A stretch of DNA of 64,000 nt. It comes from an uncultured Parafilimonas sp. (GTDB lineage Bacteria > Bacteroidota > Bacteroidia > Chitinophagales > Chitinophagaceae). Shown in pieces: positions 1 to 8,422 of this stretch. Position 1 is the stretch's first letter; every line of letters begins with the position of its first letter. The position numbers and the translations under genes were made by a program. The notes below the pieces were generated by a model. It was not told where the DNA came from, ran no database searches, and saw nothing but the letters and a program-made list of their open reading frames with translations. The DNA lies in assembly GCA_903882935.1 (NCBI GenBank), contig CAIRZB010000029.1:62001-126000 (forward strand), written 5' to 3'.

Positions 1-684
1 TGGCGTTTTATTAAACGCCTATTTCTAACCATGTTTGTTTCCTCCCTTTTATATATAATTGTTTGCCGGTGGGTTATGCCCCCCATAACCACCACCCAGC
101 TTGGCAGTATGCTGCAAGGATACGGTATGCAGCGACATTATGTGGAATGGGACAGTATTTCGCCCAATGTAAAATGGGCAGCCATGGCCAGCGAAGACCA
201 GTTGTTTGCTGACCATGGTGGTTTCGACTGGGAGGCGCTGGAAAAAAGTTTGAAAGACAACCCAAAAAAGAAGCATAAAATTCGGGGAGGGGCGGCCAGC
301 ACCATTAGCCAGCAAGTGGCCAAAAATGTGTTTTTATGGCAAGGCGAAGGGCTTACGCGCTATTTGCGCAAAGTGCCGGAGTTTTATTTTACCCAATTAA
401 TAGAATGGATATGGGGTAAAAAACGCATACTGGAAGTGTACTTAAATGTTATTGAAATGGGCAAAGGCATTTATGGCATAGAGGCAGCTAGCCAAGCATA
501 CTTTCATAAGCATGCAAAAAACCTAACACAAACTGAGGCGGCCATGATAATTGCCTGCCTGCCCAACCCTAAAAAATTTACTGTGGTGCCCGAAAGCCAT
601 TTTGTGGCTTGGAAAACCCAATGGATACTAAAGCAAATGCGCAATATCTCTGACGATAAAGATATTATGGCCCTTACAAAATAA
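1..684 (+). CDS. mtgA: Monofunctional biosynthetic peptidoglycan transglycosylase, 5'-truncated
   Basis: This gene encodes a membrane-anchored glycosyltransferase (GT51) that polymerises lipid II into glycan strands in the periplasm. The reading frame is open from base 1 and its first visible residues (WRFIKRLFLT) continue into a hydrophobic segment ending in CRWVMPP, so the true start probably lies before the window; the first ATG inside is at 31. Family motifs are clear: ASEDQLFADHGGFDW with the catalytic Glu, then GGASTISQQ-like GGAASTISQQVAKN, then WGKKRILEVYLNVIEMG and GIEAASQAYF. The C-terminus ends at the usual place for MtgA and there is no transpeptidase domain, which separates it from bifunctional PBPs. 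Confidence in the family is high; only the start is uncertain. Confidence 0.93.
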   Translation, partial: WRFIKRLFLTMFVSSLLYIIVCRWVMPPITTTQLGSMLQGYGMQRHYVEWDSISPNVKWAAMASEDQLFADHGGFDWEALEKSLKDNPKKKHKIRGGAASTISQQVAKNVFLWQGEGLTRYLRKVPEFYFTQLIEWIWGKKRILEVYLNVIEMGKGIYGIEAASQAYFHKHAKNLTQTEAAMIIACLPNPKKFTVVPESHFVAWKTQWILKQMRNISDDKDIMALTK

Positions 685-810
685 GCATAGGTGAACAATC
701 GTGCAGGTTTGGCTTTTGTACACGTTTATTTAACAAACAACGAGGTAAGCCATGGTTAGCCCGTAAACGATTTTGCCCTAACTTCAACTTTTTATAAACG
801 GTAAACACCC

Positions 811-2058
811 ATGATTTTTACAAAAGTGTGCATTATTGGCGCAGGGCCGGGCGGGGCGGCCGCCGCGCTTAATTTGAATAAAGCTGGTATTGATTGTGTG
901 ATAGTTGACAAAGCGGTTTTTCCCCGGGATAAAATTTGCGGTGATGGGCTGAGCGGAAAAGTTATAACCTCCCTTAAAAGGATAGACCCTGAAATTGTTG
1001 CACGTTTGGAGAATGCAGGCTTTAAGCTAAACAGTTGGGGTGTGCGGTTTGTAGCCCCCGGCCGCAGGCAATTGGATATTGGCTACCGCCCCGATTTTGA
1101 CAAAGACAATGCAGCCCATAAACAAGTGCCTATTGGGTATGTGTGCAAACGCCTTGATTTTGATAATTTTTTGGTGGAGGAGCTAAAACGCTGCCCACAT
1201 GTACAGTTGTTTGAAGGGGTGAACATTAATAAGTATACGTTAGAAAGCGATGGCTATTTGGTTAGCGGCGTTGATGGTTTTGAGATAAAGGCCCAACTTA
1301 TTATCGTAGCCAACGGTGCCTATTCCTCCTTTACCAAAGAGGTGGCTGGCATACACATGGAGCCAAAACATTATGTGGCGGGCATACGGGCTTATTATAA
1401 AAACGTAACCGGTACCAACGCAGATAATTTTATTGAGCTGCATTTTTTAAAGTCGCTTCTGCCGGGTTATTTTTGGATATTCCCGCTACCAGATGGCGGT
1501 GCCAACGTTGGGGTGGGTATGTTAAGTGAGGCCGTGCGCCGCAAAAAAATAAACCTAAAAAAGGAGCTGCTAAACATTGTGCAAAACGACCCTGTGATAA
1601 AAGAGCGTTTTAAAGACGCCCAGTTAGAAGGCACGATTGATGGGTATGGGTTGCCATTGGGCAGTAAGAAAAGAAAAATATCTGGGGAGCGGTATATGCT
1701 TATTGGCGATGCCGCATATTTGATTGACCCCTTTACCGGCGAAGGCATAGGCAACGCATTTTATTCCGGCAGGCTTGCCGCGCAACAAGCTGCATTATCC
1801 TTACAAAACAGTGATTTTTCTGCAGCAGCCATGGCGAGGTATGATTCCGAAATTGAAAGGGTAATGGGTGCTGAGCTGCGGCTGAGCCATAAGCTGCAAA
1901 AATTCATCAAATACCCCATCCTTTTTGATACGTTCCTAAAAATAACGGCCAATAATAAGCGGCTGAAGGAAGTATTCACTTGTATGTTTCATGAGGTAGA
2001 CATCCGAAAAAAGCTTCTGCGGCCGTCGTTTTATATTGATATATTATTGAACAGGTAA
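811..2058 (+). CDS. Geranylgeranyl reductase family FAD-dependent oxidoreductase
   Basis: This 415-residue flavoprotein belongs to the geranylgeranyl reductase/halogenase-like group of FAD monooxygenase folds. The N-terminus has the Rossmann signature GAGPGG (residues 10-15), followed by DKAVFPRDKICGDGLSG, a conserved segment of this family. A second FAD motif, IGDAAYLIDPFTGEGIGNA, lies near residue 300. Members reduce isoprenoid double bonds or act on polyprenyl and quinone-like lipids; the substrate cannot be told from sequence alone. The ATG at 811 fits the start of the Rossmann strand. The epimerase gene follows 29 bases downstream on the same strand, so the two may be cotranscribed, although no functional link is known to me. 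Confidence 0.85.
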   Translation: MIFTKVCIIGAGPGGAAAALNLNKAGIDCVIVDKAVFPRDKICGDGLSGKVITSLKRIDPEIVARLENAGFKLNSWGVRFVAPGRRQLDIGYRPDFDKDNAAHKQVPIGYVCKRLDFDNFLVEELKRCPHVQLFEGVNINKYTLESDGYLVSGVDGFEIKAQLIIVANGAYSSFTKEVAGIHMEPKHYVAGIRAYYKNVTGTNADNFIELHFLKSLLPGYFWIFPLPDGGANVGVGMLSEAVRRKKINLKKELLNIVQNDPVIKERFKDAQLEGTIDGYGLPLGSKKRKISGERYMLIGDAAYLIDPFTGEGIGNAFYSGRLAAQQAALSLQNSDFSAAAMARYDSEIERVMGAELRLSHKLQKFIKYPILFDTFLKITANNKRLKEVFTCMFHEVDIRKKLLRPSFYIDILLNR

Positions 2059-2087
2059 AACTTTTTACCGGCAGCTAGCGAATATTG

Positions 2088-2501
2088 ATGCATATGCAAA
2101 ACGTAGAACACATTGGCATTGCCGTTAAGGACCTAACAGTTTCCATACCGCTGTTTGAGCAATTGTTGAATACCCCCTGTTATAAAACTGAAATGGTGGA
2201 ATCTGAAAAAGTAAAAACCGCCTTTCTTAAACAAGGTACCACCAAAATTGAATTGCTGGAAGGCACGGATGCCGACGGTGTGATAGCCAAATTTATTGCA
2301 GCAAAAGGCGAAGGCATTCACCATATTGCATTTGAGGTTACCAATATTGCAGATGAAATTAAAAGGCTGGCTGAAGCAGGCTTTAAAATACTTAACCCCG
2401 TTGCCAAAAAAGGTGCCGATAATAAGCTTGTATGTTTTTTACACCCCAAAACCACCAACGGTGTGTTGGTTGAGTTGTGCCAAACAATTGTAGTTGAATA
2501 A
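2088..2501 (+). CDS. mce: Methylmalonyl-CoA epimerase
   Basis: The product is a small glyoxalase-fold (VOC) metalloenzyme that interconverts the 2R and 2S epimers of methylmalonyl-CoA, linking propionyl-CoA metabolism to succinyl-CoA. It shows the family start VEHIGIAVKDL, the central GEGIHHIAFEV with a metal-binding His, and a C-terminal glutamate in GVLVELCQ. Length (about 137 residues) is normal. Three possible starts lie close together: TTG 2085, ATG 2088 and ATG 2094; the last gives MQNVEHIG and is equally plausible. A tract of 7-bp repeats begins at base 2502, immediately after the stop codon. Confidence 0.92.
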   Translation: MHMQNVEHIGIAVKDLTVSIPLFEQLLNTPCYKTEMVESEKVKTAFLKQGTTKIELLEGTDADGVIAKFIAAKGEGIHHIAFEVTNIADEIKRLAEAGFKILNPVAKKGADNKLVCFLHPKTTNGVLVELCQTIVVE

Positions 2502-2536
2502 GTTACTGGTTACCAGTTTCTGGTTACTGGTAAGGA
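2502..2536. repeat. Degenerate 7-bp tandem repeat tract after mce
   Basis: Five consecutive heptamers can be read directly after the mce stop codon: gttactg, gttacca, gtttctg, gttactg, gtaagga. They share the 7-bp period and the G-[TA]-T pattern seen in the larger arrays at 15.7 and 25.4 kb, but are more diverged. The rest of the interval to 2786 holds no gene that I can support. Confidence 0.6.
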
Positions 2537-2773
2537 TGTTGTGTTTGATCAATTTTTATTTCATCCCCCCAATAATTATCACACTATTAGGGGTACAATT
2601 GTCTCCAATTGAGTTTCTACATTATCATCCTAGTTGAATCCCAGAGACTGGCAGCCTGCAACCAGTACCTTATTTTTACTTTTCCTTAAAAATGCTTTGT
2701 TAAGTCTGCCCTGCGCAGTAAAATATCAATATTATTCATAGTCCAATGTTCGTTAATGATGATATATAACAAA

Positions 2774-2780
2774 AAGGAGG
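2774..2780 (+). promoter_or_regulatory. Strong Shine-Dalgarno that fixes the start at 2787
   Basis: The sequence aaggagg ends 6 bases before ATG 2787 but abuts ATG 2781. That spacing favours 2787 as the true start. Such a full anti-SD match is uncommon upstream of Bacteroidota genes. Confidence 0.6.
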
Positions 2781-2786
2781 ATGACT

Positions 2787-3422
2787 ATGAAGAAGTATTT
2801 TATTGCGTGCCTTGCAATTGGTACGCTCATATTAGCCGGTTGCGGCACCGGTATTAAAATGACCAGCAGTTGGAAAGATGGCAACTCCACTAAAAACACG
2901 GCATCGGTAAAGAGGATATTGGTGGTGGGGCTTTTTGGGGAGAAAAGCAGGGTTTTGCGCCAGCACACCGAAGAGCAGATGGCTGCTGATGTTGGTAAAC
3001 TGGGTTATACCACATTTACGTCGTTTCCGGAGTATGGCCCCAAAATGTTTGTAAACATAACAGAGGAACAGGCGATGCATTTAATCGACAGCAGCTATGC
3101 TGGTGCCTACGACGGGGTGATTTTTGTAAGTATAGTGGATAAGAACAGCACAAAAAGCTACGTGCCTGGCTATTACAGCCCATACTCTTACTATGGCTTT
3201 TATAGGCCTTTTTATGGCCCGTTTTACACATCGTACAGCCCCGGCTACTACAAAACCGATATGCATTACTCTTTTGAGGCCAATTTTTACGACGTGAATA
3301 ATAAAAAGATGTTGTATTCTGGCCAATCTCAGGTGGTTTACCCCGGCAAGCCGGAGGCGTTTGCGGCTGACTATAGCAGAATAATTGTAAAAGACATGCG
3401 GAAAAAGAACGTATTGGGTTAA
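2787..3422 (+). CDS. Putative lipoprotein, DUF4136-like
   Basis: This is a 211-residue predicted lipoprotein. The N-terminus MKKYFIACLAIGTLILAGC is a signal peptide ending in a lipobox, so the mature protein should be lipid-anchored at the Cys near residue 19. The body starts with a KMTSSWKD strand followed by KRILVVGLFGEKS, resembling DUF4136-type envelope lipoproteins. Between residues about 125 and 160 lies a Tyr/Pro/Gly-rich stretch (YYSPYSYYGFYRPFYG), likely surface exposed or disordered. An ATG six bases upstream (2781) is also in frame but touches the Shine-Dalgarno sequence. Function is unknown. Confidence 0.75.
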   Translation: MKKYFIACLAIGTLILAGCGTGIKMTSSWKDGNSTKNTASVKRILVVGLFGEKSRVLRQHTEEQMAADVGKLGYTTFTSFPEYGPKMFVNITEEQAMHLIDSSYAGAYDGVIFVSIVDKNSTKSYVPGYYSPYSYYGFYRPFYGPFYTSYSPGYYKTDMHYSFEANFYDVNNKKMLYSGQSQVVYPGKPEAFAADYSRIIVKDMRKKNVLG

Positions 3423-3568
3423 AAAGCTTTCCAAACGGTATTGTTGGGCTGGCACCACGTTGCACCTGTAATTAATTTTTGCCTTCCTTGGCATGGTTTC
3501 AGGTTTCACGGTTGCCAGCCCTTAATTTTGTTGAAACACTTAAAATATTAACCGCAAAATTTTACCGT

Positions 3569-5023
3569 ATGACAAAAGTTGCTGTAGCCAAAGGCGATGG
3601 AATAGGGCCCGAAATTATGGATGCCGTGCTGGAGGTATTTAAGGCAGCCAATGTGCCATTGGAATACCAGGTTGTTGACATGGGCAAATGGGTTTTTGAC
3701 AAAGGTTACAGCAATGGTATGACACCCGAGGCGCAGCAAACCATTGAAACACTGGGTATTTTGTTTAAAGGCCCCATGGAAACACCCAAGGGCAAAGGGG
3801 TAAAAAGTGTAAACGTTACCGCCCGTAAAACATGGAATACCTATGCTAATAAAAGGGTTTTTCAAACGCTGTCTGGCGTTGACACTGTTTTTAGCCGTGC
3901 CGGTATACCAATAGATATTACCATAGTACGTGAAAACATTGAAGATACATACGGAGGTGTTGAGCACATGCTTACCCGCGATGTGGCATTGAGCCGCCGT
4001 TTTATTACCCGCCCTGGCAGCCTGCAGGTAATAAAATACGCTTTTGAAATGGCTAAGAAAAAAAATGCCCGCCGTATTACCTGTGGACATAAAGCAAACA
4101 TTATGAAAATAACCGACGGGTTATTTTTACAGGTTTTTTACGAGGTTGCCAAAGAATACCCCGACCTAAAGGCCGATGATGTTATTGTTGACGACCTATG
4201 TATGAAACTGGTAACCCGCCCCGATTTGTTTGATGTGGTGGTGCTTACTAACCTACAGGGCGATATTGTGAGCGACCTTTGCGCAGGCTTAGTTGGTGGT
4301 TTGGGGTTTGCCCCCAGTGCCAACATTGGCGACCATATTTGTATTTTTGAAGCTGTACACGGCACCGCACCAGACATTGCCGGTAAAAATATAGCCAACC
4401 CAACAGCGTTGCTGCTAAGCGGTATTGCCATGCTGCGCCACTTGGGTATTATGGAAAAAGCAGTTATTGTTGAAAACGCCTTGCTGTACACGCTTGAGCA
4501 GGGCGTACATACCGGCGATTTTGGGGATAAAGGCAAAACATCCGTAAACACCACCCAGTTTGTGGAAGCCATTATTGCCAATTTTGGCAAAAGCCCAGAA
4601 AAAGGTGCCAAGCCTTACCAGGCAGACATGCAAACTACGCAAACGCATTTTAAGCTTGACAAGAATGAGATGATGGAATCTGCCGGCGCTGAGTTGGAAA
4701 AAATTGTTGGCGTTGACTTTTTTATTGAAAGCAACGAGCAGCCAATTGCCATTGCCAACAAGTGTATGCGACACGCTGGTGTAAAGTTTAAGCTTATAAA
4801 CATAAGTAACCGCGGCACCCAGGTGTGGCCTACAGGCAGCGTTTACACTAACTTGGTAAACCAATACAATGTGCGTTTTGAAAGCATTGACGATTTTCCG
4901 CTTACGCAGCAGGATGTGCTGGGTTTATACATAAGCTTAAGTGGCAACTTTAAAATATGCTCTTCAGAATTATTGTTGCTGTGGGGCGACAAGCGAGCCT
5001 ACAGTTTGGCACAGGGCCAGTAA
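3569..5023 (+). CDS. icd: Isocitrate dehydrogenase, NAD(P)-dependent
   Basis: The product is a 484-residue TCA-cycle enzyme converting isocitrate to 2-oxoglutarate and CO2. It begins MTKVAVAKGDGIGPEIM; the frame is open upstream to 3479 but the ATG at 3569 starts exactly at the family's first strand. Substrate-binding and catalytic segments are visible: VRENIEDTYGGVEH, ITCGHKANIMKITDGLF, VDDLCMKLV, LTNLQGDIVSDLCAGL and EAVHGTAPDIAGKNIANPTA. The C-terminal extension of about 140 residues (after GAKPYQADMQTTQ) matches the longer Thermus-type enzymes rather than the short E. coli type. Cofactor preference is not assigned. A hairpin terminator follows at 5041. Confidence 0.93.
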   Translation: MTKVAVAKGDGIGPEIMDAVLEVFKAANVPLEYQVVDMGKWVFDKGYSNGMTPEAQQTIETLGILFKGPMETPKGKGVKSVNVTARKTWNTYANKRVFQTLSGVDTVFSRAGIPIDITIVRENIEDTYGGVEHMLTRDVALSRRFITRPGSLQVIKYAFEMAKKKNARRITCGHKANIMKITDGLFLQVFYEVAKEYPDLKADDVIVDDLCMKLVTRPDLFDVVVLTNLQGDIVSDLCAGLVGGLGFAPSANIGDHICIFEAVHGTAPDIAGKNIANPTALLLSGIAMLRHLGIMEKAVIVENALLYTLEQGVHTGDFGDKGKTSVNTTQFVEAIIANFGKSPEKGAKPYQADMQTTQTHFKLDKNEMMESAGAELEKIVGVDFFIESNEQPIAIANKCMRHAGVKFKLINISNRGTQVWPTGSVYTNLVNQYNVRFESIDDFPLTQQDVLGLYISLSGNFKICSSELLLLWGDKRAYSLAQGQ

Positions 5024-5040
5024 AAATTAATGAAATACTC

Positions 5041-5073
5041 AAAACGGATAGTGTAAAAGCTATCCGTTTTTTT
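5041..5073 (+). terminator. Rho-independent terminator after icd
   Basis: An 11-bp perfect stem (5041-5051 with 5060-5070) closes an 8-base loop and runs into seven T residues (5067-5073). It lies 18 bases after the icd stop codon. Confidence 0.85.
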
Positions 5074-5116
5074 ATGCGCTACATTGGCTAAAACAATGTT
5101 TGCCTAATTTACAAAA

Positions 5117-5150
5117 TAAAAAAAGGCTGCACGTTACTACACGGCAGCCT
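5117..5150 (-). terminator. Rho-independent terminator after rng
   Basis: Read on the minus strand, a GC-rich 7-bp stem (5150-5144 with 5130-5124), extended by an inner CGT/ACG pairing, is followed by a run of seven T residues (A run 5118-5124 on the plus strand). It sits about 30 bases downstream of the rng stop codon and faces the icd terminator. Confidence 0.8.
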
Positions 5151-5179
5151 GCTTTTATTCCCAAATGTTTGTGCTTAGC

Positions 5180-6730
5180 TTAAAACTTTATTTCCTCATC
5201 ATTGGCATCAAAAAACTTAAACTCGGTAAAATAATAGTCTGAATTGGCTTTTATTTTAATCGGTGTTTTAAGTTTACGCTGCCATGTGCGCCTGATGTTG
5301 CTAAAAAACCCTTTGGTTAAATGCGAGTATACAATGGGGTGTACCAATATGGTAAGGTTTTCGTGCTTGTGGGTAACCAGGTAGTGCAAACGTTTTTCAA
5401 TTTCATCCTCCAAAAGGAAAGTAGACGTTATTTTGCCGGTGCCGTTGCAACTTGGGCAAATTTCTGCTGTGTTAATATTAACCTCGGGCCGCATACGCTG
5501 GCGGGTTATCTGCATTAGCCCAAACTTTGAAATTGGAAGAACGGCATGCTTAGCCCTGTCGCTCAGCATGTATTTTTCCATGGCATCCTGCAGCTTTTTT
5601 TTGTTATCGGGCAACTTCATGTCAATAAAGTCAACCACAATAATGCCGCCAATATCCCGCAGTCTAAGCTGGCGGGCAATTTCATCCGCGGCTTCCATAT
5701 TGGTTTCCAGCGCATTTTCCTCTTGGTTGTTGCTTACGCTTTTGTAACCGCTGTTAACATCAATAACGTGCAGTGCCTCGGTATGCTCAATAATAAGGTA
5801 GGCCCCACTGTTAAGGTTTACTGTTTTGCCAAACGACGACTTTACTTGTTTGCTAATGCCATATTGGTCAAAAATGGGTAAGCCGTTGTTGTGTAACGAT
5901 ACTATTTCAGCCTTATTAGGGGCTATTTTTTGAATATAGGTTTTAGTATCGCTGTAAATGTTTTTGTCGTTGGTAATAATGCGGTTAAAATCTTCGTTCA
6001 GCAAGTCTCTTAAAATACTGGTGGTTTTATCCTGCTCGCTTAGTATTTTGGCGGGCGGCTGGGCATTTTTCAGGTTTCGTTGAATGGTTTTCCAAGTTTC
6101 AACAAGGGTTAAAAGGTCCTCATGCAGCTCGGCCGTATTTTTGCCCTCGGCTGCAGTGCGCACAATAACACCAAAGTTTTTATGCTTTATGGACTCTACT
6201 ATTTTTTGTAACCGTCTTCTTTCGTCTGAAGAATGAATTTTTTTTGAAACGGCAACCACGTCGTTAAAGGGGGTTATCACAACAAAGCGGCCGGGCAGCG
6301 AAATTTCGCAACTCAACCTTGGCCCTTTGGCGGCGATGGGTTCCTTTAGTATTTGAACAAGTATGTTGGGCTTTCCGTTTAGTACTTCGTTAATTTTGCC
6401 GGTTTTTACTATTTCAGGCTCAACGTTAAACTTTGCAAATTCAAACAGGTCGGGGCTTTTGTCTGAAATAGACATTTGGGTAAACTTCAACAGCGATCGG
6501 GCATAGGGGCTTAGGTCGGTATAGTGTAAAAAGGCGTCCTTCTCAAAGCCCACATCAATAAATGCGGCATTGAGGCCGGGTATTAGTTTTTTAACCTTAC
6601 CTAGGTAAAGGTCGCCCACTGCAAAACTTGCATCCGCCTTTTCGCTATGCAGTTCTACCAGCTTTTTATCTTCCAGCAACGCAATTTCCACACCGCTTGG
6701 GGCTGCGTTTATGATAAGTTCTTTGTTCAC
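5180..6730 (-). CDS. rng: Ribonuclease E/G family protein (RNase G type)
   Basis: This is a single-strand-specific endoribonuclease for rRNA processing and mRNA turnover. Domains in order: an S1-like region with GDLYLGKVKKLIPGLNAAFIDVGFEKDAFLHYTDL (about residues 40-80), an RNase H-like region, the catalytic DNase I-like region with ALHVIDVNSGYKS and GGIIVVDFIDM carrying the metal-binding aspartates, and the Zn-link CPSCNGTGK (CxxC). About 516 residues, the length of RNase G, with no RNase E-type C-terminal scaffold. The GTG at 6730 gives MNKELIINAAP, the usual Bacteroidota start; a TTG at 6739 is also in frame. It is the last gene of the minus-strand block HU-TPR-small basic protein-rng. Confidence 0.93.
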   Translation of the reverse strand: MNKELIINAAPSGVEIALLEDKKLVELHSEKADASFAVGDLYLGKVKKLIPGLNAAFIDVGFEKDAFLHYTDLSPYARSLLKFTQMSISDKSPDLFEFAKFNVEPEIVKTGKINEVLNGKPNILVQILKEPIAAKGPRLSCEISLPGRFVVITPFNDVVAVSKKIHSSDERRRLQKIVESIKHKNFGVIVRTAAEGKNTAELHEDLLTLVETWKTIQRNLKNAQPPAKILSEQDKTTSILRDLLNEDFNRIITNDKNIYSDTKTYIQKIAPNKAEIVSLHNNGLPIFDQYGISKQVKSSFGKTVNLNSGAYLIIEHTEALHVIDVNSGYKSVSNNQEENALETNMEAADEIARQLRLRDIGGIIVVDFIDMKLPDNKKKLQDAMEKYMLSDRAKHAVLPISKFGLMQITRQRMRPEVNINTAEICPSCNGTGKITSTFLLEDEIEKRLHYLVTHKHENLTILVHPIVYSHLTKGFFSNIRRTWQRKLKTPIKIKANSDYYFTEFKFFDANDEEIKF

Positions 6731-6882
6731 AAAATGCAACTTTTAATAAATGATTCATGGTATTGTAAGGCAATACAATACAGTAATGTTCAGTCCACAC
6801 AATCACACTCCACACTGTTCTGCCTTAGTTGGAAAGGAAAAGGAAAAAAGTTGCTGATAAAAAAGGGCAGCTTGTGTAAGTA

Positions 6883-6911
6883 AGCAATGCCCCGCTGTGC
6901 AGGGCATTGCT
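6883..6911 (-). other. Strong hairpin between the small basic protein gene and rng
   Basis: A 10-bp perfect inverted repeat (6883-6892 with 6902-6911) encloses a 9-base loop. It lies 20 bases after the stop codon of the 31-residue gene and about 150 bases before rng. It lacks a T run on either strand, so it may be an RNA-processing or stability structure rather than a classical terminator. Confidence 0.55.
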
Positions 6912-6930
6912 GTATTATTTCTAAGAAGAA

Positions 6931-7026
6931 TTATTTGTTTTTCTTCTTATGGCGGTTTTTTCTTAATCGTTTTTTACGTTTGTGCGTCGCAATTTTATGA
7001 CGCTTTCTTTTTTTACCACAAGGCAT
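6931..7026 (-). CDS. 31-residue basic protein, AURKAIP1/COX24 (mS38/bS22-like) family
   Basis: This short ORF begins MPCGKKRKRHKIATHKRKKR and contains almost only Lys, Arg, His and Asn. The motif KKRKRHKIATHKRKKRLRKNRHK is characteristic of the AURKAIP1/COX24 C-terminal domain, found in mitochondrial small-subunit protein mS38 and small bacterial ribosome-associated proteins. A role on the small ribosomal subunit is inferred from that family. It is 153 bases upstream of rng on the same strand and 30 bases downstream of the TPR gene, in a block otherwise linked to RNA and nucleoid functions. It is easily missed because of its length. Confidence 0.85.
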   Translation of the reverse strand: MPCGKKRKRHKIATHKRKKRLRKNRHKKKNK

Positions 7027-7056
7027 AATTAAATAAATTTTGTGTATATAAAACTG

Positions 7057-7917
7057 TTATTGCAATGCTTTAATTCTGTTGTCAATTGCGGTTTTTGCCT
7101 CCGGTACGGTTATCAGTTGTTTGGCATTTTTATACCACTTTACTGCGTTGGGCTTATCGCCTTTACGTTCGTAACTTTCTGCGAGGCTAAAAACAGCTTC
7201 TAAATTACCGGGCTGTTTGTTAACCACTTTTAAAAACCGTTCAATAGCCCTATCATATTGGCCACTTTTTATGCCGCCTAAACCCAACATAAATTGGGCG
7301 TACATGTTATTTGAGTCTGCCGAAGCAACCTGCCGTATAGCCATAATGCCTTGCATTGGGTTGGCAGCAATATTACCAAACATGTAACAGGCCCCTAAGC
7401 CTACTTTAGACGAGTCGTTGGCGGGATTCAACGTAAGTGCACGTTCAAAAAGTGCCTTAGCTTGTGTAGCCTGCCAGGTTTGTAAAGCACCGTCTTCCTC
7501 GGCCATAACCCTGTCTAAAAGCAAATGGGCTGCAAAGGTGAGGTTTTTTTCAGAATTTTCCAACTTAGCAGCTTCTCCAATATAAAAAGCACTTATGCTT
7601 GGCTGCCGCGCGGTGTCGCCCCAAAATTTGGCAAGCTCCTTATAAACTTCAATCTGTTGGGCTTTTACATCACCCCTAACCACGCCGTTCTCCAACGCCA
7701 AAAGCCTTGTAACCTGTTGTTGTGCAAGGGTTTTCTTAGCTTTTGCAATAACATCTGCGGTGGAAATAACGGGGATGGAAGCCGCACCGGCACCCGCGTT
7801 TGCAGCGGGCATTGTGGGCGTATTGGGTTTAGGCGGGGGTGTTGTTTGCCCAAAAAAAAATAAAAAAACCAGTAGTATAATGCCTGCCGAAACTAAAAAT
7901 GTTTGTTGTTTTTTCAC
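7057..7917 (-). CDS. Membrane-anchored TPR protein
   Basis: The 286-residue product starts with a hydrophobic segment (residues about 8-23, FLVSAGIILLVFLFFFG) that is probably an uncleaved signal anchor. A Pro/Ala-rich linker follows (PPPKPNTPTMPAANAGAGAA). The remainder is alpha-helical with tetratricopeptide repeats, clearest at AKALFERALTLNPANDSSKVGLGACY, GQYDRAIERFLKVVNKQPGNLEAVFSLAESYERKGD and PNAVKWYKNAKQL. TPR proteins scaffold other proteins; no catalytic motif is seen. The gene is 22 bases downstream of HU and likely cotranscribed with it. Its specific function is unknown. Confidence 0.75.
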   Translation of the reverse strand: MKKQQTFLVSAGIILLVFLFFFGQTTPPPKPNTPTMPAANAGAGAASIPVISTADVIAKAKKTLAQQQVTRLLALENGVVRGDVKAQQIEVYKELAKFWGDTARQPSISAFYIGEAAKLENSEKNLTFAAHLLLDRVMAEEDGALQTWQATQAKALFERALTLNPANDSSKVGLGACYMFGNIAANPMQGIMAIRQVASADSNNMYAQFMLGLGGIKSGQYDRAIERFLKVVNKQPGNLEAVFSLAESYERKGDKPNAVKWYKNAKQLITVPEAKTAIDNRIKALQ

Positions 7918-7939
7918 AAATGCAAAATTAATGGCAAAG

Positions 7940-8230
7940 CTACTGCGTATTGTGCATTTGTTTAACCTCGTTAACGAATTCTTTAGATGGCTTAAAAGCT
8001 GGTATAAAATGTTCGGGAATATTTACGGCAACATTCTTTTTAATGTTACGCCCAATTTTAGCTGCCCTTTTTTTGGTAATAAAGCTGCCAAACCCGCGAA
8101 CGTAAATATTTTCTCCTTTTGCAAGGTTTTCCTTTATTTCTTTAAGCAGGGTTTCCACGGTTACCAGCACATCTACCTTGGGTATGCCCGTTTTATCGGA
8201 GATATTATTGATGAGATCAGATTTTCTCAT
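7940..8230 (-). CDS. hup: HU/IHF family DNA-binding protein
   Basis: The 96-residue product is a nucleoid-associated protein that bends DNA as a dimer. Family features are the helical N-terminus MRKSDLINNISDKTGIPKVDV, the FGSFITKKRAAKIGRN motif that leads into the beta arm, and a C-terminal FKPSKEF. The arm shows INKKVAV/NIPEHFIPAF in place of the common NPxTGE-IxIPA version, a variant often found in Bacteroidota. It is the first gene of the minus-strand block that continues to rng, and is divergent from mutY. A possible -7 element lies 39 bases upstream. Confidence 0.9.
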   Translation of the reverse strand: MRKSDLINNISDKTGIPKVDVLVTVETLLKEIKENLAKGENIYVRGFGSFITKKRAAKIGRNIKKNVAVNIPEHFIPAFKPSKEFVNEVKQMHNTQ

Positions 8231-8268
8231 ATGGTGTTTGTTTAATTGTAAAATACATTTTTATTTAT

Positions 8269-8276
8269 CAAATATA
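8269..8276 (-). promoter_or_regulatory. Possible -7 promoter element for the HU operon
   Basis: On the minus strand this reads TATATTTG, an exact fit to the Bacteroidota TAnnTTTG element. No clear TTG is present at the -33 distance, so support is partial. Confidence 0.4.
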
Positions 8277-8422
8277 ACAAAAGGTATTTTATTAACAGTA
8301 AAAATATAAAATATTATTAGGTGTTTTTAGCTGAACGGCAAGCATTTGCCATAACTGGGTGGGCTTTTAAATATTTACTTAGCCCATTTTAGTTTTACAG
8401 TAAACCATTATTTTGCAACATA

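Noticed and set aside
3548-4090. 180-residue ORF antisense to icd
   Set aside because: It lies wholly opposite a well-supported enzyme gene and has no protein-like features.
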